Assembly (NCBI GenBank): GCA_022482815.1
Contig: JAKVOM010000001.1
Coordinates: 1,942,946 to 2,006,945, forward strand
DNA length: 64,000 bases
Direction: 5' to 3'
DNA from: Acidaminococcus sp.
GTDB taxonomy: Bacteria > Bacillota > Negativicutes > Acidaminococcales > Acidaminococcaceae
The notes under the pieces are model-generated. The model was given only the letters and a program-made list of their open reading frames with translations, was not told where the DNA came from and made no database searches. Positions 50,384-58,771 of this stretch are shown here, in pieces (the first letter of the stretch is position 1; each line of letters opens with the position of its first letter). The position numbers were made by a program, and so were the translations under genes.

Positions 50384-50445
50384 AAAAGAGATTGTTGTTA
50401 TCTGCCGGATACCTTTGATTTTCTTTACTGCCTGAGGCTGTTCAA

Positions 50446-50481
50446 CAATATATTGTTTTCTTTTTGGTTCTACGTTACAAT
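50446..50481 (+). promoter_or_regulatory. Promoter and operator of the gntR gene
   Basis: TTGTTT (50453-50458) and TACAAT (50476-50481), spaced 17. The palindrome AACAATATATTGTT (50444-50457) overlaps the -35. The same core CAATATATTG occurs upstream of the ammonia-lyase gene (51280) and, with one change, upstream of the M20 operon (56831). Confidence 0.65.
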
Positions 50482-50504
50482 ATACCCTGTAAGGGGGTGC
50501 TGAG

Positions 50505-51179
50505 ATGCCAATTCCAGTAAAAAAAGAGGCTGCTCCGCCAAAAACCGCAAAAGAGCGTGTATATAATGAAATGAGGGAATGGATTATTTCCGGTACCTTG
50601 GAACCGGGAGAACGCATTTCTGATCAGGAAATTGCCAAATATTTTTCCGTTAGCAGGACGCCGGTTCGCGAAGCGATTCAGCTGCTGGCTGACCAGAAAT
50701 TAGTGACTGTCCTGATGGGACGTGAGACGCGTGTTGCTGATATCAACCTGGATGAAGCAGATCACCTGTACAAACTGATGGCCGTATTGAATCAGCTGGC
50801 TCTCGAATTTAGTTTTGACAAGATGACTTCGCAAGTGCTGCAGAAACTCAGACAGAATAATAAATTACTGAAAAAGGCAGTCGATGCCAGGGACATAAAG
50901 AAAAGTCTGATGCTTGACCGTGAGTTTCACCATACTTTTTTGGAACTTTCCGGCAGTTATTTCCTGAATGAATTTTGCAGTGTGCTCGATAGCCATATCG
51001 TACGGATTGAACATGCCTACTATCAGCAGCTTTTTCATGGGATTAATTCTGTTACCGGTCATGAAGTGATACTGGATGCACTGGAACAGAAGAATCTTGA
51101 TAAAGCCAAAGAAGCTATGGCCGCCAATTGGCTGGATACCTTACCCGTGCTGGATGAACTGAAGCAAAAGAACAATTAA
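50505..51179 (+). CDS. GntR-family (FadR/FCD) transcriptional regulator
   Basis: 224 residues. Winged helix near the N-terminus (AKERVYNEMREWIISGTLEP, then SVSRTPVREAIQLLADQKLV) and an all-helical FCD effector domain (DREFHHTFLELSG) with metal-site His. FCD regulators sense organic acids or amino-acid derivatives. It probably controls the ammonia-lyase gene and the M20/YfcC operon through CAATATATTG sites. AAGGGGG precedes the ATG; a terminator (51192-51229) follows. Confidence 0.88.
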   Translation: MPIPVKKEAAPPKTAKERVYNEMREWIISGTLEPGERISDQEIAKYFSVSRTPVREAIQLLADQKLVTVLMGRETRVADINLDEADHLYKLMAVLNQLALEFSFDKMTSQVLQKLRQNNKLLKKAVDARDIKKSLMLDREFHHTFLELSGSYFLNEFCSVLDSHIVRIEHAYYQQLFHGINSVTGHEVILDALEQKNLDKAKEAMAANWLDTLPVLDELKQKNN

Positions 51180-51191
51180 AGTAGATTGGAC

Positions 51192-51229
51192 GGCAGGATT
51201 TCATACGAAATGGAATCCTGCCATTTTTA
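51192..51229 (+). terminator. Terminator of the gntR gene
   Basis: GGCAGGATT (51192-51200) pairs with AATCCTGCC (51214-51222), followed by ATTTTTAC. Confidence 0.8.
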
Positions 51230-51241
51230 CATGCCTGAATA

Positions 51242-51289
51242 TTGACAAAATATTCTTTTTATGATATTAAGATATTAACCAATATATTG
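51242..51289 (+). promoter_or_regulatory. Promoter and GntR operator of the ammonia-lyase gene
   Basis: TTGACA (51242-51247) and TATTAA (51265-51270), spaced 17. The operator CAATATATTG (51280-51289) lies at the start of the transcript. A leader of about 140 bases (51280-51419) precedes the gene. Confidence 0.65.
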
Positions 51290-51419
51290 CATTACAATAA
51301 TCGTAAAAGTGTCAATCCAATAAATTGTGAATTACTTTTGGTCATTGTGCACTATGTTGCTGTTTTGTTAATTTGGCTTTGGTTATCATAGCCTCAGGTA
51401 CGGAAAGGACAGAAAAACT

Positions 51420-52625
51420 ATGCAGGAATGTATTAAAATCGTTCACTTTGACAGAAAAAAGAGTGGATTATCCCCCGTGGACCGTTTTGGCCCGGCTCAT
51501 GCAAATGAAGTCTCCGCTTATCATAGAAGTTTCCCGGAATATACACAAACTCCTCTCGTCAGCTTGAATGATCTTGCTGAGGACCTGGGAGTAGAAAATA
51601 TCTGGGTAAAAGACGAAAGTTATCGTTTTGGCCTTAATGCCTTTAAGGTACTTGGCGGCAGTTACTGCCTTGGCAGTTATCTGGCTAAAAAGCTTCATAC
51701 TTCGTTGTCGGATCTGCCCTATGAAAAACTAATCAGTGAAGAAGTAAAGAAAGCCATCGGCCAGTTGACTTTTGTTACAGCAACAGATGGCAATCATGGC
51801 CGCGGTATTGCCTGGACGGCCAATCGTCTTGGTCAGAGAGCTGTAGTCTATATGCCTCACGGCAGTTCTGAAGAACGGCTGCATAATATCCAGGCATTGG
51901 GAGCCGAAGCATCTATTACAGATTTGAACTATGATGATACGGTTCGCATGGCTGCACAAAAGGCAAAGGAAAATGGTTGGATCCTGGTTCAGGATACGGC
52001 CTGGGAAGGGTACGAAGAAATTCCCGGCTGGATTATGGAAGGCTACACCACAATGGGCCATGAAATTGAGCAGCAGCTGGGTGATAAACGCCCGACACAT
52101 ATTTTCCTGCAGGCTGGTGTAGGAGCCATGAGCGGCGCCATGACAGGTTTCTTTGCAGGGCTGTACGGCGATGAAAATCGTCCGGTTATCACCATTGTTG
52201 AACCTAATAAAGCGGATTGTATCTACCGTACTGCTTATGCCAACGATGGTGCTCTTCATGCCGTCACCGGGCAGATGTCGACCATTATGGCCGGTCTTGC
52301 CTGCGGGGAACCCTGTACAATCGGATGGAATGTTCTTCGAGATCATGCTGATAATTTCGTTTCCATGCCGGATTGGGTTGCTGCGGAAGGAATGCGAATC
52401 CTCGGCAATCCCATGGGTGGGGACGCAAAAGTCGTTTCCGGTGAAAGCGGTGCTGCCGGATTCGGCCTTGCCATGGAGGCTCTCCGCAATTCGAGCCTGG
52501 GATGGCTCAGAGATGAGCTTCATCTGGATGCCCATTCGCGTATCCTGTGCATCTCTACGGAAGGCGACACGGACCGTGAAAATTACCGCCGCATTGTCTG
52601 GGATGGTGCTTATCCGAGTCTTTAA
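51420..52625 (+). CDS. dpaL: Diaminopropionate ammonia-lyase (DpaL/YgeX-like)
   Basis: 401 residues, fold-type II PLP enzyme. Lys76 in RFGLNAFKVLGGSY is the Schiff-base residue; GQLTFVTATDGNHGRGIAWT is the substrate-loop region and LQAGVGAMSGAM binds the phosphate. The sequence resembles DpaL/YgeX, which breaks 2,3-diaminopropionate to pyruvate and two ammonia. In E. coli, ygeX lies next to an M20 peptidase gene (ygeY); here M20 genes are nearby as well. GGAAAGGA lies upstream of the ATG. Confidence 0.88.
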   Translation: MQECIKIVHFDRKKSGLSPVDRFGPAHANEVSAYHRSFPEYTQTPLVSLNDLAEDLGVENIWVKDESYRFGLNAFKVLGGSYCLGSYLAKKLHTSLSDLPYEKLISEEVKKAIGQLTFVTATDGNHGRGIAWTANRLGQRAVVYMPHGSSEERLHNIQALGAEASITDLNYDDTVRMAAQKAKENGWILVQDTAWEGYEEIPGWIMEGYTTMGHEIEQQLGDKRPTHIFLQAGVGAMSGAMTGFFAGLYGDENRPVITIVEPNKADCIYRTAYANDGALHAVTGQMSTIMAGLACGEPCTIGWNVLRDHADNFVSMPDWVAAEGMRILGNPMGGDAKVVSGESGAAGFGLAMEALRNSSLGWLRDELHLDAHSRILCISTEGDTDRENYRRIVWDGAYPSL

Positions 52626-52652
52626 GAAAATTGTTTGCCATTGTTATCATTG

Positions 52653-52698
52653 AAAAATCGGTCATGTTCTGTACAAAACGAACATGACCGATTTTTTC
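52653..52698. terminator. Terminator after the ammonia-lyase gene
   Basis: AAAAATCGGTCATGTTC pairs with GAACATGACCGATTTTTT. T runs on both sides; it lies between convergent genes. Confidence 0.85.
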
Positions 52699-52842
52699 TG
52701 TCTTATCTGGTATGCCGTAAAAGTTGCTGAAATATCTCAGCCAACCGCGGCTGTAAGATAAAGCTGTAAGATAAAATGGCAGGCAGTTTGTACAAAATAC
52801 GGTGCGCAGTTCCTCGTGTGAGCGGTAGTGGCTTAAGGTCAG

Positions 52843-54042
52843 TTATTCGGTAAGATAATCGGTGACAAGCTGGCACCAGAATCGCACACCGTAAGGAATG
52901 ATTCGATCGTTGAAATTATAAGCCGCATTATGTAGACCGATTGCTTTTGCTGCATCTGATTCTTCACAAGTCTCTATGAAGGCAACGGCCCCCGGTACTT
53001 TTTGCAGAAAGGCCCCAAAGTCTTCAGATCCCATGGAAGGAGCGTCAACAAATCCTGCGTTGTCTTTTCCTAATGCTTTTCTGGCAGATGATAACATACG
53101 AGTGACGCACTGTTCATCATTGATTGTCGGTGCAAAGCAGCGGTTATATTCTGCTGTGCCTGTCGCACCGTTCAGAGTGCAAATGTGATCAACGATAGCA
53201 CGCATTTTATTTTCAATGATGTCTTGGACCGCAGGAGAGTAACTGCGGCAGTCGCCTGTAATGACAGCATGAGTACCGATGGCGTTGTGAGACCCATCTG
53301 TATGGAATTCCGTGCAGGAAACTACGGCACAGTCCTGCGGGTTGACATAGCGGGAAACAATGGTCTGCAGTGCCAGGACTATTTCGGCACCGATTACCAG
53401 CGGGTCAATGGCTAAATGCGGTTTGGAAGCATGTCCGCCCTTGCCCGTGATGGTAATTTTGAAGTCATCTTCACTGGCTTGGATGCCGCCAATCCTGGTG
53501 CGCAGGACTCCGAATGGTTTTGTAGGCTGATTGTGGATGTCATAAATTTCATCGACCGGGAACTTATCGAGTACGCCATCCGCAATCATGGCCTTGGCAC
53601 CTTCACCGCTTTCTTCACCGGGCTGAAAGAAGAAACGGACCGTGCCGTTGAAATTACGGTCATGAGCCAGTTTAATAGCAGCTCCGAGCAGCATTGTCAT
53701 ATGGCCATCGTGGCCGCAGGCATGGGCACAGCCTGCATTTTCAGAGGTGTAGGGGACACCACTCGTTTCCTGCATCTGCAGGGCATCCATTTCGGAACGC
53801 AGGCCGATGGTCTTTTTGGAAGTTCCATTGGAAAGCGTGGCAACAATACCCGTGCCGCCAATATGCTCCGTTACTTCAAGCCCCAGCTTTTTCAAAATAT
53901 CAGCAACGAACGCAGCTGTGTGAACTTCCTTCATGGAAGGCTCCGGATGGCGGTGCAGTTCATGGCGCAGTTCTTCAAGAAAAGTCTTGAACGCAGCCTC
54001 ATTTTCAGGTAAGACGGACAGTTTTTCCCTGGTGATTTCCAT
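52843..54042 (-). CDS. M20-family amidohydrolase (copy a)
   Basis: 399 residues. Metal-binding and catalytic motifs are those of M20D amidohydrolases (hippuricase/IAA-amino-acid hydrolase type): NAGCAHACGHDGHMTMLLG, FFQPGEESGEGAKAMI and MGSEDFGAFL. They remove an acyl group from an N-acyl amino acid. Start at 54042 with AAAGGAG; a 34-residue longer frame to 54144 has none. It is the last gene of a minus-strand operon with the YfcC transporter and copy b, and shares long nearly identical DNA patches with copy b. Confidence 0.9.
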   Translation of the reverse strand: MEITREKLSVLPENEAAFKTFLEELRHELHRHPEPSMKEVHTAAFVADILKKLGLEVTEHIGGTGIVATLSNGTSKKTIGLRSEMDALQMQETSGVPYTSENAGCAHACGHDGHMTMLLGAAIKLAHDRNFNGTVRFFFQPGEESGEGAKAMIADGVLDKFPVDEIYDIHNQPTKPFGVLRTRIGGIQASEDDFKITITGKGGHASKPHLAIDPLVIGAEIVLALQTIVSRYVNPQDCAVVSCTEFHTDGSHNAIGTHAVITGDCRSYSPAVQDIIENKMRAIVDHICTLNGATGTAEYNRCFAPTINDEQCVTRMLSSARKALGKDNAGFVDAPSMGSEDFGAFLQKVPGAVAFIETCEESDAAKAIGLHNAAYNFNDRIIPYGVRFWCQLVTDYLTE

Positions 54043-54083
54043 GTTGTTGGCTCCTTTCTTATGAAAGTAATTTTGATTTATGA

Positions 54084-54121
54084 AAAAGGCCGAAGCACGA
54101 TAACTATATGCTTCAGCCTTT
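54084..54121 (-). terminator. Hairpin between the transporter gene and M20 copy a
   Basis: On the minus strand AAAGGCTGAAGCA pairs with TGCTTCGGCCTTTTT. It probably lowers, but may not abolish, expression of copy a. Confidence 0.7.
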
Positions 54122-54144
54122 ACTACAGAATTTTTACATATCAA

Positions 54145-55554
54145 TCAGAATGGCCCTAATCCTATCCATTGGGCAGCAATCAACATGATGAAGCCTGCCA
54201 CGTACCAAATTGCGAAGAGAGGAAGATAGAACTTCAGCCAGATAGGATAGGCTACGCCTACATAACCTGTGCAGACGTTCATGCTGCCGCCGTTGGGGTA
54301 TAGGATGTTGGAAAAACCATCACCGAACTGATAAGCCAATACCATAACCTGACGGTGAATACCCAGCACGTCAGCCAGGGGTACCAGCATCGGGAAAAGG
54401 ACCACGGCCTTGCCGGAACCGGACCCGTTAAAGAAGTTCAGAATGGTAACTGCAAGGAAGATACCGATGACGGACAGGTCGCGCGGCACCAGTTGGAGAC
54501 CGTTGGACAGGGCGTTTACGATGGCGTCCGTAATGTTACCGTCTGCCATGACGACAGAAACAGCGGTACCGGCAGCAATCATGATGACGCCGTAGACCAT
54601 TTCTTTGCACCCGTTGATGAAATCGTCAAAAATTTCATTGACATGCAGCCCGCCAATCAGGCCTCCGCCAAAGCCCATCAGGAAGAAGAGACCGCACATT
54701 TCCGGAAGATCCCATCCCAGGTTGATAAGGCCGTTAAAAGTGATGGCAAGCACAACGATGCAGTACAACGTTTCCAGTGCAAAGCGTTTGGTAAAAATTA
54801 ATTTGTCAGCAGAAGGAACTTCGATGTTTTCCCGTTTTTTCTGGTCCGCTTCATAAGTCGGGGAGATTTGCGGATTTTTCAGAACCTTACGGGCGTAGCG
54901 CATGACATAGATGACAGCAATGGCATACATGATCATCATGCAGATAAAACGATAACCGCTTCCGGAATAAATGGGCAGATCACTCATTTTCTGTCCGATA
55001 ACTACCGTGTAAGGGTTAGCAATGCCGCAGGAGAAACCGGCAATACCGCCGCACATGATTGAGGCTGCCGCCACGAGGGAGTCAAATCCCAAGCGTAACA
55101 TTAACGGGTAGGTGATTGTCAGGTAAACAATATACAGTTCCGGCATACCGATTAGCGTATCGATGCAGCAGACACCAAGCATCATCACAGGAATGATGGC
55201 AGTTTTGTTGTTCTGGCATTTACGGGCAAGATATTCAATGCCCAGCGTGATTAGTCCGGTCTTTCGCAGAACGGCAATGGAACCGCCGGCAAAGAACGTC
55301 ATGGCAATGATATCACCTGCTTTGATGAAAGCGCGCGGGAAAGCTGTCAGGAACTGCAGCAGCGTGACTGGTGTACTTTTTACCAGGTGAAAGCTGCCGG
55401 GGACAACGGCCATTTTACCGAGGGAATTGGTAACGCGGTCGTAGACACCGACGGGAATAAAGTGGGTTGCGATACTGGCAATGGCCACAATGATTAAAAT
55501 GATAAATATTGGATGGGGCACTGTACTTATTTTTTTCTTTTTGTCGTCACCCAT
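54145..55554 (-). CDS. YfcC-family (DcuC-like) transporter
   Basis: 469 residues, about eleven or twelve membrane segments. The start (HPIFIILIIVAIASIATHFI) and the conserved GDIIAMTFFAGGSIAVLRK and LNFFNGSGSGKAVVLFPML match the YfcC/ArcD-like family of C4-dicarboxylate or basic-amino-acid permeases. ATG at 55554 is preceded by GAGGAGG. Being between two M20 genes it probably imports an N-acyl amino acid or dipeptide-like substrate. Confidence 0.85.
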   Translation of the reverse strand: MGDDKKKKISTVPHPIFIILIIVAIASIATHFIPVGVYDRVTNSLGKMAVVPGSFHLVKSTPVTLLQFLTAFPRAFIKAGDIIAMTFFAGGSIAVLRKTGLITLGIEYLARKCQNNKTAIIPVMMLGVCCIDTLIGMPELYIVYLTITYPLMLRLGFDSLVAAASIMCGGIAGFSCGIANPYTVVIGQKMSDLPIYSGSGYRFICMMIMYAIAVIYVMRYARKVLKNPQISPTYEADQKKRENIEVPSADKLIFTKRFALETLYCIVVLAITFNGLINLGWDLPEMCGLFFLMGFGGGLIGGLHVNEIFDDFINGCKEMVYGVIMIAAGTAVSVVMADGNITDAIVNALSNGLQLVPRDLSVIGIFLAVTILNFFNGSGSGKAVVLFPMLVPLADVLGIHRQVMVLAYQFGDGFSNILYPNGGSMNVCTGYVGVAYPIWLKFYLPLFAIWYVAGFIMLIAAQWIGLGPF

Positions 55555-55584
55555 AATAGTTTTCCTCCTCACCGAAAACAAGTC

Positions 55585-56784
55585 TTACTCAGCCAGATAA
55601 TTTTTAACTAGCTGACACCAGACATCGACACCCTTTGCAATGGCATGATCATTGAAATCAAAAGCGGCATTGTGCAGACCGACAGCTTGGGAGCTATCCT
55701 TCAATTCACAGGTTCCAAGGTCTGCATAAGCACCTGGTTTTTCCAGGAGAAAAGCACCAAAATCTTCAGAACCCATGGACGGTACTTCGTCGTCCACGCC
55801 GTTTTCCTTGCCGAGAACGTCGCGGGCTGCCTTGACAAATTGTGTTGTACAGTTTGAATCATTAATAGTCGGTGCAAAGCAGCGGTCGTATTCTACTGTG
55901 CCTGTCGCACCGTTCAGAGTGCAAATGTGATCAACGATGGCACGCATTTTATTTTCAATGATGTCCTGGACCGCAGGAGAGTAGCTGCGGCAATCACCTG
56001 TAATGACAGCATGAGTACCGATGGCATTATGGGATCCATCCGTATGGAATTCAGTGCAGGAAACTACGGCACAGTCCTGCGGACTGACATAGCGGGAAAC
56101 GATGGTCTGCAGTGCCAGAACAACTTCAGCGCCGATTACCAGCGGATCAATCGCCAAATGCGGTTTGGAAGCATGCCCACCTTTACCTGTGATGGAAATT
56201 TTGAAGTCATCTTCACTCGCCTGAAATCCGCCCGTATTCGTCCGAATCGTTCCAAAAGCTTTGGTCGGGGAATTGTGAATGGTAAACATTTCATCGACTG
56301 GTAATTTGTCGAGCACACCGTCAGCAATCATGGCCTTGGCACCTTCACCGCTTTCTTCACCGGGCTGAAAGAAGAAACGGACTGTGCCGTTGAAATTACG
56401 GTCATGAGCCAGTTTAATAGCAGCTCCGAGCAGCATTGTCATATGACCGTCGTGACCGCAGGCATGGGCACAGCCTGCATTTTCGGATGCATAAGGGACG
56501 CCGTTGGTTTCCTGCATCTGCAGGGCATCCAATTCAGCTCGAAGACCAATGGCCTTTTTGGAAGTACCATTTGAAAGGGTGGCAACAACACCCGTGCCGC
56601 CAATATGTTCCGTTACTTCAAGCCCCAGCTTTTTTAATATATCGGCAACAAACGCAGCCGTGTGAACTTCTTTCATGGAAGGTTCCGGATGGCGGTGCAA
56701 TTCATGGCGCAGGTCAGTAAGAAACTTTGTGAAAGCCTGCGTATCTTCGGGTAACTTCGAAAGCTTTTCAGTCGTGATTTCCAT
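55585..56784 (-). CDS. M20-family amidohydrolase (copy b)
   Basis: 399 residues, same motifs as copy a (ACGHDGHM, PGEESGEG, MGSEDFGAFL). About the central two thirds of the DNA is nearly identical to copy a while the C-terminal ~110 residues and short internal parts differ (for example TKAFGTIRTNTGGFQ against TKPFGVLRTRIGGIQ). Start at 56784 with GAGGAG. First gene of the operon, with the GntR-like operator 47 bases upstream. Confidence 0.9.
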   Translation of the reverse strand: MEITTEKLSKLPEDTQAFTKFLTDLRHELHRHPEPSMKEVHTAAFVADILKKLGLEVTEHIGGTGVVATLSNGTSKKAIGLRAELDALQMQETNGVPYASENAGCAHACGHDGHMTMLLGAAIKLAHDRNFNGTVRFFFQPGEESGEGAKAMIADGVLDKLPVDEMFTIHNSPTKAFGTIRTNTGGFQASEDDFKISITGKGGHASKPHLAIDPLVIGAEVVLALQTIVSRYVSPQDCAVVSCTEFHTDGSHNAIGTHAVITGDCRSYSPAVQDIIENKMRAIVDHICTLNGATGTVEYDRCFAPTINDSNCTTQFVKAARDVLGKENGVDDEVPSMGSEDFGAFLLEKPGAYADLGTCELKDSSQAVGLHNAAFDFNDHAIAKGVDVWCQLVKNYLAE

Positions 56785-56830
56785 AGCGATACACTCCTCA
56801 GTAAAAATGCAATATTCTATAAACAATAAC

Positions 56831-56881
56831 CAATATATCGCTCGATAGCCATATTATCTTACTCTTCAATTAATTTGTCAA
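56831..56881 (-). promoter_or_regulatory. Promoter and GntR operator of the M20/YfcC operon
   Basis: On the minus strand TTGACA (56876-56881) and GATAAT (56853-56858), spaced 17. The operator-like CGATATATTG (56831-56840) lies about 12 bases downstream of the -10. The remaining gap to 57125 is AT-rich, with nothing recognised. Confidence 0.65.
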
Positions 56882-57125
56882 TATAAATTATCTGATTGTT
56901 TCTAATTATTCGATGAAAAAATGATATAAATAAAGCTGTCTTTGTTTCATATTTAAATGCAGATTTTGCATTGACTAAATCTTTTTTGCTTTCGGTAATC
57001 TATTATTATCTTTTGGTTTTCTAATCTTTATTTTCTTACTATTTACCACATATTTTCTTAATCTTAGCCACTGAATTTTTTGAATTTTTGTCGTATCTTT
57101 TTCATAGGTGAAAGTGGGTGAGAAG

Positions 57126-57677
57126 ATGCAGCAGGGGAATCTCAGACGGGCATTTACGTATTTTGAATCGGGACCGGTGCTTCTTGTGACGACTCATGAT
57201 GCCGGAACGGATGACATTATGACGATATCATGGCATATGGTCATGGATTTTTCACCGCATATTGCCATTACGACGGGCCCGTGGAACGAATCGTATCAGC
57301 GCATTCTCGATACGAAAGAATGCACCCTTTGCGTACCTGGCGTGGACCTCTTGGATGCGGCCATCCGCATTGGTACCACAAACGGCAGTAAAGTGGATAA
57401 ATTCACAGACTGCCATTTTTCTAAACTGCCCGGCAAATCTGTCAGGGCTCCGCTTATCGGAGAATGTCTGGCTGCCCTGGAATGCCGGTTGGAACAAGTT
57501 GTCGATGATTACGGTATCTTGATTTTTAAAGGACTGCGCCTTTGGGAAAATCCGGACCGGACGGAGCGAAGAACGTTTCACGCCAATGGTGATGGCACTT
57601 TCTTTGCCGATGGTGAGCTCTTTAATCGTCGTGAAGCCATGCGTCAATGGGTACCTGAAGGCTGTGAACGGCTGTAA
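57126..57677 (+). CDS. Flavin reductase-like FMN-binding protein (copy 1)
   Basis: 183 residues. Split-barrel flavin reductase fold: TYFESGPVLLVTTHDAGTDD, IMTISWHMVMDFSPHIAITT and NESYQRILDTKECTLCVPG are the FMN-binding family strands. The family includes nitroreductase- and diflavin-associated reductases. Start at 57126, after GGGTGAG; a GTG 18 bases upstream is possible. It overlaps in function with the next gene, 21 bases downstream, so the two probably form a transcript. Confidence 0.83.
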   Translation: MQQGNLRRAFTYFESGPVLLVTTHDAGTDDIMTISWHMVMDFSPHIAITTGPWNESYQRILDTKECTLCVPGVDLLDAAIRIGTTNGSKVDKFTDCHFSKLPGKSVRAPLIGECLAALECRLEQVVDDYGILIFKGLRLWENPDRTERRTFHANGDGTFFADGELFNRREAMRQWVPEGCERL

Positions 57678-57698
57678 ACACGGAGGAGGAATTTGAAA

Positions 57699-58214
57699 AT
57701 GAAAACGAGAGAAATTGAACTTTCCAAGATTACTTCTATTCTGGATCCGATTGTGGGAATGAGAGATCATTGGTATCTTGTAACGGCGGAATCTGGCGGC
57801 AAGGCTAACACGCTGACAGCAGGGTGGGGCGCCTTCGGCAACGTATGGGAAAAGAAAGTTGCTATCGTATTCATCCGTCCGCAGCGTTACACCAAGAAAT
57901 TTATGGACGCCAGCGGCCGTTTTACCTTGACATTCTTTGAGGGTCACCAGGATGAACTGCTGTATCTGGGCAGCCACTCCGGCAAGGATGTACCTGACAA
58001 AATCGAAAAAGCAGGCCTCCATCTCACTCATGTGGATGGCCAGCCCACATATGAAGAAGGTAAGTATGTGCTTTTCTGCAAGACCCTTTATACGCAGCCC
58101 CAGAAGCCGGAGAACTTCATTGATGCCAAGTTAGCAGAGGAGACCTTCCCGGATAAGGACTATTCCGTCATGTACGTCGCGGAGATTGAAAAAGCTATGG
58201 CACTGAAAAAGTAA
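57699..58214 (+). CDS. Flavin reductase-like FMN-binding protein (copy 2)
   Basis: 171 residues, same fold with different sequence: ILDPIVGMRDHWYLVTAES, NTLTAGWGAFGNVWEKKVAI and RPQRYTKKFMDASGRFTLTF. ATG at 57699 has GGAGGAGG eight bases upstream; a TTG 6 bases earlier is unlikely. A strong terminator (58265-58316) ends this pair. Probably reduces flavin or carries FMN for redox enzymes. Confidence 0.83.
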   Translation: MKTREIELSKITSILDPIVGMRDHWYLVTAESGGKANTLTAGWGAFGNVWEKKVAIVFIRPQRYTKKFMDASGRFTLTFFEGHQDELLYLGSHSGKDVPDKIEKAGLHLTHVDGQPTYEEGKYVLFCKTLYTQPQKPENFIDAKLAEETFPDKDYSVMYVAEIEKAMALKK

Positions 58215-58264
58215 GTCCTTTAACCAACTTCCGTTAAATAAAATACTACCTCTCATGGTCACTA

Positions 58265-58316
58265 CACCAAGGAACTTGTTTCTGAATAGGAAACAGGTTC
58301 CTTGGTGTTTATTTTG
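58265..58316 (+). terminator. Strong terminator after the flavin reductase pair
   Basis: CACCAAGGAACTTGTTTC pairs with GAAACAGGTTCCTTGGTG (one mismatch), followed by TTTATTTT. Confidence 0.85.
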
Positions 58317-58362
58317 TAAAAAATGCCTCCCGCATTCCGCCTGTTGAAACAAAAATAAAAGC

Positions 58363-58645
58363 ACCGGCCCTTTGCCCTCGTTTTTTTGATAAAAAAATAA
58401 GGGGGACCGCTTGCGGTGGGTATTCAGTATGACAACAAGAATTGATTCGATAAAGCGCTTGTAATGATGCCCCTCTCTGCCGAAGGCCAATTAGCTGCTT
58501 GTTCTTATCTATAATCAAGAATCCGCCAAGGTAGATGCCAGCACTACAGTACTAACCACTATCGTCTATCCACTAACCACTTTTTAGCAGGCTGAGCTGA
58601 ATGCCAAATGCTAAATGCCAAAAGCGCCTTTTTATTCACACAAAG
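58363..58645. repeat. Families B and D repeats
   Basis: 58363-58460 matches the family B text at 11445-11640 (GCACCGGCCCT, GGGGGACCGCTTGCGGTGGG, ATTGATTCGATA). 58500-58640 is a family D element in reverse orientation: its reverse complement runs AAAAAGGCGCTTTTGGCATT ... AGTGGTTAGTACTGTAGTGC ... GGCGGATTCTTGATTATAG, matching 23486-23625. No gene in 58215-58771. Confidence 0.65.
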
Positions 58646-58771
58646 TTACTGCTAGTACTTACAGTATTAATCCCTGATCTCTATCATCTATTTACTTTTT
58701 CTTTGCAAATTTTACATGTCCTTTACTTCCATCATCTATACTTATTCCTATAAGTAAGGAGGCGGTTTGTG

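Noticed and set aside
52843-54144. M20 copy a starting at 54144
   Set aside because: The extra 34 residues contain the intergenic hairpin; AAAGGAG precedes the ATG at 54042 and copy b starts at the matching MEIT.
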